Positions 1 through 8,367 of a DNA stretch of 64,000 nt are shown one piece after another. The DNA comes from Pseudomonadota bacterium (lineage in GTDB: Bacteria; Desulfobacterota; Binatia; Binatales; Binataceae). The notes below the pieces were generated by a model. It was given only the letters and a program-made list of their open reading frames with translations, did no database searches and was not told the origin of the DNA. Numbering within the stretch: position 1 is the first letter of the stretch; every line of letters begins with the position of its first letter. The stretch lies in NCBI GenBank assembly GCA_021323945.1, contig JAJPKA010000014.1, positions 186,001 through 250,000 on the forward strand, read 5' to 3'. The translations under genes were made by a program, and so were the position numbers.

Positions 1-145
1 AGGAACTCGCCCCTCTTGAAGCAAATCGGTGGGATCCGCCGGTTTCGAACGACGTAATTACACCATCAACAATTAATATTGAATTGAATCTTGGGGCAAC
101 CGCGTTTTTCCAGCCCGGTTCGCCAGACCACAGGATGGCAGGTGG

Positions 146-553
146 CTAGCGATTTTTTGGTTTGCGCTTGTCGAGCAAAGTCGCGATCGCATTGACGAGC
201 GGGTCAATCTTATAGGGCTTCCGGAGGAATGAATCGTAGCCGAGGCACCGTTCTTTGACGCTTTCCTCAGGCAATGCGCTGGTAACGATCACGGGAATCG
301 AGGAGTATTCGGGGCTGGCAGCCAGTACTTTGAGCACCGCGGCACCGTCCATTACGGGCATCATCAGGTCGAGCACAATCAGTTCGGGTTTATTTTCCTG
401 GACACGCATCAGTGCATCCCGCCCATTAAGTGCGGTTACTACTGAATAGCCAAGATCCGTCAGGATGAATTCGAGCACCTCGAGAACCCCGGCTTCGTCA
501 TCGACGATGAGTATCGTCCTGCCGGCCGGATTGGAATCGAGGGGCTTCGCCAT
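146..553 (-). CDS. Stand-alone response regulator receiver protein
   Basis: A 135-residue protein made of a single CheY-type receiver domain with no output domain. Seen: the acidic pocket VDDE (residues 17-20), the phosphoacceptor Asp62 in LDLMMP, the switch Thr91 in VTSA and the conserved Lys112 in LRKPYK. These are all the residues needed for phosphotransfer from a histidine kinase. It starts 12 bp after the stop of the KaiC-like ATPase on the same strand, so the two are probably cotranscribed. Single-domain receivers normally act through protein-protein contact. Inference: it is the phosphorylation input or output of the KaiC-like partner. No kinase gene is visible nearby. The family call is secure, the role is not. 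Confidence 0.9.
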   Translation of the reverse strand: MAKPLDSNPAGRTILIVDDEAGVLEVLEFILTDLGYSVVTALNGRDALMRVQENKPELIVLDLMMPVMDGAAVLKVLAASPEYSSIPVIVTSALPEESVKERCLGYDSFLRKPYKIDPLVNAIATLLDKRKPKNR

Positions 554-565
554 TCCTCACCACCA

Positions 566-2026
566 TCACTTCTCGCGCAACTCCACAGGTGATGGGGTCG
601 CGCGATACAGACCCGAGAGCAGCACTTCGGCACTGGCCGAATCCGGAGCGATCTCGATTCCCTGGCTAGTAATCGACAACTCGCGAAGATTAGAATCGAA
701 GGCGCTGTCACGGACCTTTAGGATCGATAGCACCCTGGATAACTTTGCCCCGAGCTCAACAAAACGCAGTATGATGTGATTGTCCGTGGTGTCTGAGAGG
801 CCGACCAACGGAGCGGTCATTGTCGGTCCTATAATTTCTACAGGCTCGGCCGTGCAGATCGTCGTGGTCCCCATTCGAGCCAAGGCCTCCGCCAAGGCGG
901 CCAAAAATGGCTCCATGGGGCGAGAACGAAGCGCTTTCTTGAAGCCGCCCAAGCCGTCGAGCACCAGACGGCGCACCTTTCTACGACTAACTGCCTCTAG
1001 CAGCCGAGCCGCCAGCTCATCGAGTACCCATTCGGAGGGTGCTTGCCAAAGAATCTCAATGATACCCGCATCAAGTGCCTCGACGAAATGGGGGAACATT
1101 TGAGCTCTGGTACGGATCCGCGCCGGAGTCTCGTAGAATCCGAATAACAAACCAGGTTCGTTGCTATTTGCTTGGGCCAGGAAGTGGAGTCCCATCGTAG
1201 TTTTGCCGGTGCCCGATGGCCCCACTACCATCGTCAAAGTGCGCTCCGGAATGCCTCCTCCCATCATTGAATCCAAGCGCTCAATTCCGGACGAGACGCG
1301 CTTGAGGCGGACATCGTCGGCTGGCAAATTGCGCATTTGCGCCTCTAGCCTTGGATATACCGTGATACCGCCCACACCTATCTGATAATTGTGAACCCCC
1401 TCGAGATAGGAACTGCCGCGAAACTTTCGAATCTGGAGTTCGCGCATCATCCCACAATTGCACAAGGCGCCCGCAAGATTAATGACACCGTCGACCATGG
1501 TTTCTTCGGACGACGGTTTGACCTCAACAGGATTAACCAGTAGAAACACGCTGCAATCCGCTGCATCCGCGTGAGTCTGAAGCTGCTGCACAAAGACTTT
1601 CAGCTCTTCAGAGGAGTGGGCCGAATCAGACGCCGAGGCGAAGCCGTCGAGCACCAGGATCGTCGCCTGGCGCATCGCCACTTCGCGTCGAAGCAGATGT
1701 AATAATCCTGTCAGCCCATCGCTTTTCAAAGTTTTAAATCCACTGATATAGAAAATACCAGTTCCGACCATCCTTTCATCAAAAAAATCCAAGCCGCTCA
1801 GATTACGGAGCATACGCCCAACAGTTTCGGCCATAAGTGTGACGTACAAGACGCTGCTGCCTGCTCGTGCATGACAAAAGGATAGTTGGTTGCCAAAAAT
1901 GGTCTTACCCGTACCCGGAGCGCCTTCAACGATGTAGAGGCCGCCCCTGATAAAGCCACCTTGGAGGACTCTATCCAGTCCGTCGATTCCCGAAGTTAGC
2001 CGTTCCAAATGCGCCTTAGCCATCAT
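566..2026 (-). CDS. KaiC-like double RecA-domain ATPase
   Basis: A 486-residue protein with two RecA/KaiC-type ATPase domains in tandem. The first P-loop is GAPGTGKT (residues 35-42) and the second is GPSGTGKT (269-276). Both domains open with the KaiC signature in which a SGI(D/E)-x-LD motif precedes a glycine-rich stretch (residues 12-24 and 246-258), and each has a hydrophobic strand ending in LDG (Walker B-like, near 125-128). This is the architecture of KaiC and of the circadian-clock-like ATPases found widely outside cyanobacteria. No KaiA or KaiB is visible. The receiver protein follows at once on the same strand. Likely a signalling ATPase; a true clock role is not supported. A second ATG sits one codon downstream; an AAGGGCG stretch lies upstream of the start. 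Confidence 0.9.
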   Translation of the reverse strand: MMAKAHLERLTSGIDGLDRVLQGGFIRGGLYIVEGAPGTGKTIFGNQLSFCHARAGSSVLYVTLMAETVGRMLRNLSGLDFFDERMVGTGIFYISGFKTLKSDGLTGLLHLLRREVAMRQATILVLDGFASASDSAHSSEELKVFVQQLQTHADAADCSVFLLVNPVEVKPSSEETMVDGVINLAGALCNCGMMRELQIRKFRGSSYLEGVHNYQIGVGGITVYPRLEAQMRNLPADDVRLKRVSSGIERLDSMMGGGIPERTLTMVVGPSGTGKTTMGLHFLAQANSNEPGLLFGFYETPARIRTRAQMFPHFVEALDAGIIEILWQAPSEWVLDELAARLLEAVSRRKVRRLVLDGLGGFKKALRSRPMEPFLAALAEALARMGTTTICTAEPVEIIGPTMTAPLVGLSDTTDNHIILRFVELGAKLSRVLSILKVRDSAFDSNLRELSITSQGIEIAPDSASAEVLLSGLYRATPSPVELREK

Positions 2027-2974
2027 TTATCGCCCTTGCGCTGAAAGTTCGCGCCAATCAGGTCATGCTTTCCAAATTGGAGAGTCTTTAATTCTGGACG
2101 GCCCGCGCTTACGCGAGCTCGGCCAATTTCTATTGGTGATACCTATGATGCTTTGTACTGGTCGTGATGCCTATGATGCCTTCTACCAGCCTAACGCAAC
2201 CACGCTTTACGGCAGCGCAGCAAGCAACAGCCGATGGGTTGGCGCAAGTACGCTCGAAGTTTGATTAAAAGCTCACACCTCCGATTTGCCACGGAGTGCC
2301 CCATAGGTGTCGAACGAAACCGAAGTTCGCGAGTTTCCACCAACTTTTCGACCGCTTCTCCCAGGCAACGGACAGGTCAGTTGTCCAGCACTGGTTAATG
2401 GTTTGACAGGGCGGCCGCTCATCTCTCTTCTCTCTCCTGGACGGTCGTCGGGACGCCAACGCGGAATCGTTCTCTCACTGCGGACGTCAGAATTCGACAT
2501 GCCAAAGTACACGCCACATCAACCACCGGCGGGATCATTTCGGACAAAATCGCGCGAGTTAAGCGTGGCACTAGCGATGAAAGATGACTTGCCAGCGCTG
2601 GCTGAATGAAGGTTGCGCTGTCCTCATGGCTTCGTCGTTGCCGTGAACTCGCGTCGTTCATTATGATAACTAATGGTAATTAAAGCCTAAATCGATTGGT
2701 GTTACCCCGGTTGCAAAAGAATGCGGACGCGCCGACACACTCAATGGTGCTCACTTGTGGTTTTCCTCAGTTGCTTGTAGCACAGTCTTTTAGCCCTCCT
2801 TGTCGCTATTTGCGGCGGGCTTAGGCGGCTTGCGTGCAATTTTGAGCAATATTCTAGAGATAAGCCAAATTAAGGATAGTGGTGCGCACTATTGACTGAC
2901 AGAGGCTCGTCGGCCTAGATGTCACATCTGTCTTGAAGACGAGCGTCGGGAGGTACGGATCTTACGGGGGTTGA
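2027..2974. other. Long non-coding interval between divergent loci
   Basis: About 950 bp lie between the start of the KaiC-like gene (minus strand) and the secreted-protein gene (plus strand). The open frames here (for example near 2307-2609) look like no known family and lack a ribosome binding site. The stretch must hold the promoters of both flanking genes, but I could not fix convincing -35/-10 pairs. The one clear structure is the 28-bp tandem repeat listed separately. Confidence 0.6.
2136..2191. repeat. Two tandem 28-bp imperfect direct repeats
   Basis: Two adjacent 28-bp units (2136-2163 and 2164-2191) agree at 22 of 28 positions. Both begin GTGAT and share the core CCTATGATGC. They lie about 110 bp upstream of the KaiC-like start codon, so they could be a protein-binding site or a small duplication. 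Confidence 0.6.
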
Positions 2975-3448
2975 ATGAGACGCCGGTTTCTTCTGGGTGT
3001 GACTGCCGCAGTCGTTACGTTTCTTTCCCCAGCAATGAGTGCGATGGCACAGACCAAAAGTTTATCGGAAAACGACTTGCTTAAATTACTCGCCGGCGGA
3101 GTCTACAACGCTCGCATTGCGTCGTTAGTCCGTTACCGGGGAATTAACTTCGCTCCGACTGCCCATGACCTGGAGTTGCTGAAGAGAGCGGGTGCGGATC
3201 AGCAGCTTCTCCATGAGGTGAGTGCTGCGTCGCGGAGATTACCGGCAGTAAACCAGTCTGAGGCTCAGGCGCAGCATCATTTCAACGCAACTCGGTCGTC
3301 GCCAGGGACAAGGGTCTCGCAACCGCCCAATCCGAACGGACCGGAGATCACAAGTTCAAACGCAGCGGCGGTGCCCGTGCGTCGCGCCCAAAATAGCCAT
3401 ATTGCCGATCTTTCCCATTCTTCCGGGTTCGTTCAGGCCACGAAGTAG
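2975..3448 (+). CDS. Secreted hypothetical protein
   Basis: A 157-residue protein that I do not recognise as a named family. Seen: an N-terminal signal peptide (MRRR, a hydrophobic core to about residue 23, then AMAQ as likely cleavage site). A conserved-looking helical segment at about residues 30-80 has alternating LLKLLAGG, a VRYRGI motif and LKRAGADQQLL, which resembles the short helical module seen at the N-termini of some acidobacterial and deltaproteobacterial secreted TPR proteins. A low-complexity Pro/Ser/Asn-rich tail follows. The ATG is preceded by a G-rich stretch. It may be cotranscribed with the ExeA-like ATPase 206 bp downstream. Function unknown. Confidence 0.75.
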   Translation: MRRRFLLGVTAAVVTFLSPAMSAMAQTKSLSENDLLKLLAGGVYNARIASLVRYRGINFAPTAHDLELLKRAGADQQLLHEVSAASRRLPAVNQSEAQAQHHFNATRSSPGTRVSQPPNPNGPEITSSNAAAVPVRRAQNSHIADLSHSSGFVQATK

Positions 3449-3654
3449 GGCAGGTCGTCAATTTGATAGGAGATGAGGTCACCAAAATCATGCGGCTTCG
3501 GATGCTGGTCGGCCCAGATTCAAAAACTGCCTGGAAATTCCTGACTGCATACCCTCGGCGACCACTCGCATTTCTAGCGTAATGATTTTTGAGTTTGCGG
3601 TGCCCACTAGGCTAGTCAGTTTGGTTCGGGCGTCGAGGTCTGGAGGGCGAGCGA

Positions 3655-5256
3655 TTGGCTACTCAACTATCATTCAATCTTTTTAATTTCGGTTGTAATT
3701 TATTCGATGGTTCGAACTATGTGTGTGAGCCATACTTGAGTGATTCATTCCAGCAAGCTTTACGCGCAGTTTACTATGGACTAGAGTATGGCAGTCGCAT
3801 TTTTATAATCCATGCCGGGCCGGGATTAGGTAAGACGACGTTACTCCATTACCTAAAGCGTCGGCTTCAACACCGCACCTCGACTCTGTTGCTTTCCGTG
3901 CAAAATGAAAATGATGGTGAGGTGCTTCGCAGGCTGCTGTCTGAGATCGGTAGCAAACCGAAAAGCGATGATCCGGTGATGCTGCGCGAACAAATCGACG
4001 AGACGCTGGGACAGCGCGCAGGCCGGGAAAAAACTCTAATCCTGCTGCTCGATTATGACCAGGACGGCAATCGCTCGACCCTTGAAGTGCTGCGCCATTT
4101 TGCCTCGCTCGAAGCAGTCGAGAAGGGCGTGCTGAGGATCGTGATTACAACCGGGCCGGAATTGGTTGAGCCGTTGCGTGTTTCAGGTCTGGCAGACGAA
4201 ATCATCGCGTTGCCGCCACTTACCGCCGAAGAAGTTAGTGGCTATATCGAACATAAGCTGCGGCTGAACGGATGGAAGGGTCCGCGGCTGGCGGACCGAG
4301 CCTGTCGGCTGATTGCTGAGAAAACTTCAGGAAGACCCTCGGCCATAGATGAGATTTGCTCGAAATTGTTCCAGAAGCTGGCAAATTCGACCAGCGACAT
4401 TGATTCGGGCAGCATTGAGCAGGAAGCCCCGGATGAGTCTTGCATCGAAGCTTTGCTCTCCGACAGAAAATTCGTGGACAGCGGGGCGCGTTACGTTGCT
4501 CGACTTGCACCATCAGGATGGTCACTCGACCCGCATACCGCTCTGCTTGCCTCGATAGTCCTGATATTGCTAATCGCAATTGTTGGCATCTATTACCAAA
4601 GCGTTACGAAAAAGCACGTTCAGAAGCATGTGGCGCCCGTTGGTCGTCTGCCACACGGTACATTTCGAGGCGGCAATTATGTGCAGCTGCCAGCACAGCT
4701 CAGGACCGCGGAAGCGAACGGGGTCGGTGCGAATGACCTGGTGACTGGGCGACGCACAAAAGCCGGCATGCCTTTGCCGGTTAAGTTGTCCGCGGCCTCG
4801 CCCAGCGGGTTAGCATCAAGTCAAAGCAGCTTTCGTCTCGACAAAGTCGAGGTCGGTCACTCAGACGTTGGCGTGCCAGTAAGGGATGGAGTAGCGGCGA
4901 ACCATCACTCCGGATCACCGATGGAGGCTGCCGACGCAAGCCGTAGAATCGCGAACTCGTCAGAGACTCAAGCACCCGCTGCTGATTCGAACCGGGGCGT
5001 TCCCTACGAGTCATCTCAGGCAATAGTCGCTACCAGGACATCATCGCTTAGGGCAAAAGATACCGACCTGGAAGCGGCGCAGGAGATGGCAGCATACCAG
5101 ATCCGATTGGGCGACGCTTACATGAACCTGGGTGACTACGACAGAGCGCGTTCGAGCTACTCGACCGCACTAAACCTGGTACCGAGCAAAGAGGCTTTCG
5201 ACCGGATTAAACGGGCTGATAGTGCCCAGGCAGCGGAGGAGAGCGTGTTGCGGTAG
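3655..5256 (+). CDS. ExeA/GspA-like AAA ATPase with membrane anchor and TPR
   Basis: A 533-residue protein. Seen: an N-terminal AAA ATPase domain with Walker A AGPGLGKT (residues 54-61) and a Walker B-like strand LILLLDYD (128-135); a winged region ending near residue 240; one transmembrane helix at about 296-314; a long, low-complexity Ser/Ala-rich periplasmic stretch; and one TPR motif near residues 480-520 (GDAYMNLGDYDRA). The ATPase half is of the ExeA/GspA type, which in secretion systems couples ATP hydrolysis to envelope assembly. Usual ExeA proteins end in a peptidoglycan-binding domain; here that is replaced by a TPR. The start is TTG at 3655, chosen for the GGAGGG sequence 8 bp upstream. 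No secretin or GspB partner lies nearby, so the role is open. Confidence 0.85.
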   Translation: MATQLSFNLFNFGCNLFDGSNYVCEPYLSDSFQQALRAVYYGLEYGSRIFIIHAGPGLGKTTLLHYLKRRLQHRTSTLLLSVQNENDGEVLRRLLSEIGSKPKSDDPVMLREQIDETLGQRAGREKTLILLLDYDQDGNRSTLEVLRHFASLEAVEKGVLRIVITTGPELVEPLRVSGLADEIIALPPLTAEEVSGYIEHKLRLNGWKGPRLADRACRLIAEKTSGRPSAIDEICSKLFQKLANSTSDIDSGSIEQEAPDESCIEALLSDRKFVDSGARYVARLAPSGWSLDPHTALLASIVLILLIAIVGIYYQSVTKKHVQKHVAPVGRLPHGTFRGGNYVQLPAQLRTAEANGVGANDLVTGRRTKAGMPLPVKLSAASPSGLASSQSSFRLDKVEVGHSDVGVPVRDGVAANHHSGSPMEAADASRRIANSSETQAPAADSNRGVPYESSQAIVATRTSSLRAKDTDLEAAQEMAAYQIRLGDAYMNLGDYDRARSSYSTALNLVPSKEAFDRIKRADSAQAAEESVLR

Positions 5257-5322
5257 AAGCGGGCACCTGTCGAACTCGCTCGAAGCACAGCGTACCGAAA
5301 CTGCAATTGTGAAGGATGGGCT

Positions 5323-6240
5323 ATGGACCACAGACGCTTAACGCCAGTATCCCGCGCTTCAAACACGCCAGCATCGCCAAAATCCGAACCAACGCCCCAA
5401 GTAGTCGACGCGCCTTCACCCAGGGAGCGCGCCGAGCCGGCCTCGGTACCGGTCCCCGGCAACAGCGCACCAGTATCGAAGTCCGATGGCGAAAAGCCGC
5501 TTAACAGGCTGAGCATGGTACTCGAGAAATCTCGCCAGGAACTGGGCAGACTCCTTTCCGAAACTCAGAGTATCCATGAACAAAGCTGGCGAGTCATTCA
5601 TAGCCTTCTCGAGGATTCGCAACTGAAGGCTGCCCAAACTATGGAAGAGTGCCTGGCACAGTTCGAAAAAGACGTCGAAGATCGTATGCGCAGCATGGCA
5701 GCGACGATCCTGCAGAATTTTGATGTCGAAGCCGGTGCTCGGATTGCCGCCCGGCTCGACCAGGGATTGGCTGCGGCCAAGCAGAGACAGCACAGCATCG
5801 AGCACGATCTGGCGGTTGCGGTTGCGGAAAACCGCAAGCAGTTAGACCAAATATCGACCGGCGCCGCCGAAGGATTGCGCCAACAAGCCAAACGCCTGCT
5901 GGGCGACTTGCAACGTGAGTCTGAACGGCAAATCAGCGAGCTCTCCAAGAAAGCCACGCAGATCCGAGAAAATATCGAGCAGCTGGCTGCAAATTTCTCC
6001 GGCGAACTCACCAGGCGTACCGAAGAAGCGTTTCAGAGCTTCCAGTCGCGGAGCGAAGCAGCCTGGCAGGAGATGGTAGTTCGCGCCGAGAAACGAGTTG
6101 CGGAGAGCGCAAGCGGGTACATCGCCGAGCTCGCCAAGCAGGCACGGCAAGTCGTCGATCGGGAGATGTCCGAGTTTCTCAGTAATGCCCTTCGACGATT
6201 CGATCGATCATCGGATTCAACGTCATCGAACCATAAATGA
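5323..6240 (+). CDS. Cytoplasmic coiled-coil protein
   Basis: A 305-residue protein with a Pro/Ser-rich N-terminus (about 1-60) and then an almost continuous amphipathic helical region (about 65-290) rich in Glu, Gln, Ala, Lys and Arg with heptad-like spacing, similar to apolipoprotein/tropomyosin-like repeats. There is no signal peptide or membrane segment. It follows the ExeA-like ATPase by 66 bp on the same strand and is probably in the same transcript. I do not recognise a family. It may be a structural or scaffold partner of the ATPase; that is inference from position only. Confidence 0.75.
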   Translation: MDHRRLTPVSRASNTPASPKSEPTPQVVDAPSPRERAEPASVPVPGNSAPVSKSDGEKPLNRLSMVLEKSRQELGRLLSETQSIHEQSWRVIHSLLEDSQLKAAQTMEECLAQFEKDVEDRMRSMAATILQNFDVEAGARIAARLDQGLAAAKQRQHSIEHDLAVAVAENRKQLDQISTGAAEGLRQQAKRLLGDLQRESERQISELSKKATQIRENIEQLAANFSGELTRRTEEAFQSFQSRSEAAWQEMVVRAEKRVAESASGYIAELAKQARQVVDREMSEFLSNALRRFDRSSDSTSSNHK

Positions 6241-6429
6241 GCACTTCGAGCGTTGGGGACGTCTGGGACCGGCATAGCATGTTGGCCCGTCGCCTACGTC
6301 ATGAATCGATATTGCCGCCGCCGAAACGTTCCCAAAATTCTTACCACATCAGCATATCGGTGCTTTAAATTTCGCTTGCGGAGCTGGACGGCGCGCGCGG
6401 TGCTCTTCTTGTAGACGTATGCCAATGGA

Positions 6430-6465
6430 CGTCCCAGACGGGATTTGAACCCGTGTTACCGACGT
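6430..6465 (-). repeat. Diverged 3' fragment of tRNA-Glu (old att site)
   Basis: Positions 6437-6465 match 29 of 29 bases of the T-arm and anticodon-arm side of the intact tRNA-Glu gene at 15981-16058. Positions 6430-6436 match the acceptor strand with one substitution. The 5' half of the tRNA is absent and the CCA is lost, so it is not a tRNA gene. It marks the left boundary of the older integrated element and is the outermost of three tRNA-derived repeats in direct orientation. Confidence 0.85.
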
Positions 6466-6646
6466 TCGAGTAGTAACTGTCGCCGTCCTGACGGACGCCG
6501 CGCGCCCCGAGGCGCTGGCGCGTTGCCGTCAAGTCGAGAATCAAATCGTCGAAGCGATCGAGGCGAACCGCTATCAGAGCGTCTACGAAATCGCGCGCAT
6601 GCTTCAAAGCTTGCCCGACGAATTTGCGTCGTGGTCGCTGCAATGA
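6449..6646 (+). pseudogene. 3' end of a gene truncated at the old att site
   Basis: An open frame with no start codon, read in from the tRNA-derived repeat at 6449 and ending with TGA at 6644-6646. The last 55 codons give a plausible helical protein tail (ending EFASWSLQ) and the stop overlaps the ATG of the primase gene (ATGA), the coupling seen throughout the related right element. This is best read as the C-terminus of an operon gene whose 5' part was deleted when sequence between it and the att site was lost. Family not recognised. Confidence 0.6.
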
Positions 6647-7374
6647 GCAATCTGCCCGCCATCCTGTCCCGGCTTCGCGCCGTCCGCTGGAGCGGGAACG
6701 GGTATGTCGCCCGTTGCCCCGCTCATGATGACCAAAACCCGAGCTTGTCTGTCCGCGAAGGGGAAGGCCGCCGCATCCTGCTTCACTGTTATGCGGGTTG
6801 CGATTACCTTTCCATCCTTCGCGCGCTGGAGCTGGAGCCGCAGCGGGCCGAACTGCCGCCGCTTCACCCGGTCAGCGACGGCGCTCGCATCGAGCATGCA
6901 CGCCGTCTCTGGCGCGAGGCGAAGCCGCTGGCCGGCACGCCCGCCCAGGCCTATCTCGAAGGACGAGAAATTGCACTTCCGAGCTGGCCGCCAACGCTGC
7001 GCTTTCATCCGCTCTGCTCGCATCAGTCCGGCAAGCGCCTGCCGGCGCTCCTGGCCGCCGTCTGCCGCGATCGTGAAGGGAGGCTTCGGCTTCGCGCCGT
7101 GCACCGCGTCTATATCACGCCCGACAGCCGCAAGGCCGCCATCGAGCCGCGCAAGGCCGCTCTGGGCGCCGTGAAGGGAAACCTCATTTTCCTTTCGCGT
7201 CGGACGAAAACACTGTGTGTCGCCGAGGGCGTCGAGAGCGCGCTCGCGGTCTCGGTCCTGTGCCAGCATGACCCTCGCTTCGCGGGCTGGTGCTGGAAGC
7301 CCTCATCGAACGCGAGATCGCACGCCTCGAACGCGAGATGGCGCATAAGGATCACGAGCGATGGCCGACTCTGA
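6643..7374 (+). pseudogene. CHC2 zinc-finger/Toprim primase, truncated and fused
   Basis: Starting at the ATG at 6643 (overlapping the stop of the preceding fragment), this encodes a primase N-terminus. Seen: a CHC2-type zinc finger (Cys25, His28, Cys49, Cys53), a linker, and the first Toprim motif (VAEGVESALA, about residue 197). The Toprim domain breaks off near residue 215 before the DxD motif. The last 25 codons, from about position 7285, are out of frame relative to a better coding frame that resembles the tail of the small membrane gene at 14676-14873. A deletion therefore seems to have joined the primase gene to that tail. The frame extends upstream to 6445, but that part is not protein-like. 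Non-functional as a primase, in all likelihood. Confidence 0.7.
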
Positions 7375-7379
7375 ACTGA
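7272..7379 (+). pseudogene. Remnant tail of the small membrane-protein gene
   Basis: A stop-free frame (stop TGA at 7377-7379) overlapping the end of the primase fragment in another frame. Its tail (an ARLE-rich helix, then HERWPTLN) aligns with the C-terminus of the 65-residue membrane protein at 14676-14873 (ERSWPSLPN), and both overlap the start of the following, homologous gene. It shows that the left element once had the same gene order as the right element. The membrane-spanning part is gone. Confidence 0.5.
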
Positions 7380-7960
7380 CCCCCGCGGTGCGCCCTTCCC
7401 GCTGCGCGCGCAAACGCGACGAAGCGGTCCGCCGCATCAGGCTCTGCAATCCCGCCCTGGACTCGCCGGCCGCCAGCTTGGCGGTCAGACGTTTGGCGCA
7501 ATTGACGTTGCTCAGCGAAAAGCTGTACGCACGTTGCAAGGCGGCCGAAACGGACGACGATCCGCAGGCGTTCATCCTGGCGGTCGAAAGCTTAAGGCGG
7601 TGCGCGCAAACCGCCAGCTTGCTCGAAAAAAATCTCCGCCTCGCCGTCAGCGTCGTCGATCCGCCGAGCAACCTCGCAGTCGAGCTGGCACGCCGAATCC
7701 GGGATCAACGCGCCGCCGCCGGCACGGAGGTTGTGTTCAGCCCGAGCGCATCCCACAACGGCCGCGAGGGGCAGAATTGGCGGGTTTCAAACCCTTCCTT
7801 CCTCTCTCGCTCATCGTCGTTGCTGCGTGAACGGATTGACCAGATCGCTGCGTCGTCCGCCGCCCGTGCATTTCGCCGCGAACTCCGCGCATACCGCGGC
7901 GTTGGTGTAATTCGGCGAACTCGGATCGTAACAGTCGTAATACAGATCATCGCAGCTTGA
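7361..7960 (+). CDS. Homologue of the right element's last operon gene
   Basis: The first 125 or so residues align along their length with the 136-residue product of 14852-15262: a basic N-terminus, then shared blocks such as VRRLAQL, DDPQAFILAVES, SLLEKNLR, AVSVV and PPSNL. The family is not recognised; it is a small basic, mostly helical protein. Unlike its partner it runs on for about 70 more codons past the point where the partner stops, and this extension is antisense to the gene at 7811-8296 and not protein-like, so the natural stop has probably been lost. It is the clearest evidence that the two tandem elements belong to one family. Confidence 0.65.
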   Translation: MADSELTPAVRPSRCARKRDEAVRRIRLCNPALDSPAASLAVRRLAQLTLLSEKLYARCKAAETDDDPQAFILAVESLRRCAQTASLLEKNLRLAVSVVDPPSNLAVELARRIRDQRAAAGTEVVFSPSASHNGREGQNWRVSNPSFLSRSSSLLRERIDQIAASSAARAFRRELRAYRGVGVIRRTRIVTVVIQIIAA

Positions 7961-8296
7961 GGAATCGTAAACCACGCTGAAATCGCTCGGCCTGGGCTCA
8001 ACATATTTGCCGGTCTTGATCTGTCGCACCGCTTCCGCGCGATCCTTGGCGGTTATTCGACCGTCGTCATCCAGCTCGCAGAAGATATGTGGTCCACGAT
8101 GAACCAACGCGAAAGTCGCACCGCTCGGCGTGATAAAGCGACGCTCGATGGCTTTGGTTCCCTTGAGCGCGGGCGGAACATGTCTCAGATAAACGTTACA
8201 GTCGGGATAGGGCGACGCGGCATGCGCGGCCGCACCGACGGCCGCGACGACAAGCACGCCAATCACGAAAGACGAATTTTGTCTCCTGAGCGTCAC
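7811..8296 (-). CDS. Secreted Cys-containing hypothetical protein (possible cargo)
   Basis: A 161-residue protein from the GTG at 8296. Seen: a signal peptide (TLRRQ, hydrophobic core VIGVLVVAAVGAA, cleavage near AHA), then a mature domain with about seven cysteines, including YPDC, FCELDDDGR, SSCDD, DCYD and a closing CxxxxxxC. The even spread of cysteines fits a disulfide-bonded exported protein. No family recognised. It is the only gene of the left element on the minus strand and has no counterpart in the right element, so it may be cargo. Its 3' end overlaps the extended tail of the convergent gene by 150 bp. An upstream TTG at 8353 would add 19 residues before the signal peptide and is less likely. 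Confidence 0.6.
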   Translation of the reverse strand: MTLRRQNSSFVIGVLVVAAVGAAAHAASPYPDCNVYLRHVPPALKGTKAIERRFITPSGATFALVHRGPHIFCELDDDGRITAKDRAEAVRQIKTGKYVEPRPSDFSVVYDSSSCDDLYYDCYDPSSPNYTNAAVCAEFAAKCTGGGRRSDLVNPFTQQRR

Positions 8297-8367
8297 AATC
8301 TCACCGCTGACCCGTTCCAGATATAACCCGCCGCCCGCGGCAGGTCCAACCAAACCTCGCCCAATCC

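Noticed and set aside
2307-2609. Plus-strand open frame in the long gap
   Set aside because: No ribosome site, no family resemblance and random-looking composition.
6430-6465. Short tRNA gene
   Set aside because: Only 36 bp match, the CCA and the 5' half are missing, and one acceptor base is changed.
6445-6642. N-terminal extension of the primase reading frame
   Set aside because: The 66 residues before the ATG at 6643 are Arg/Ser-rich out-of-frame translation; a better coding fragment uses another frame there.
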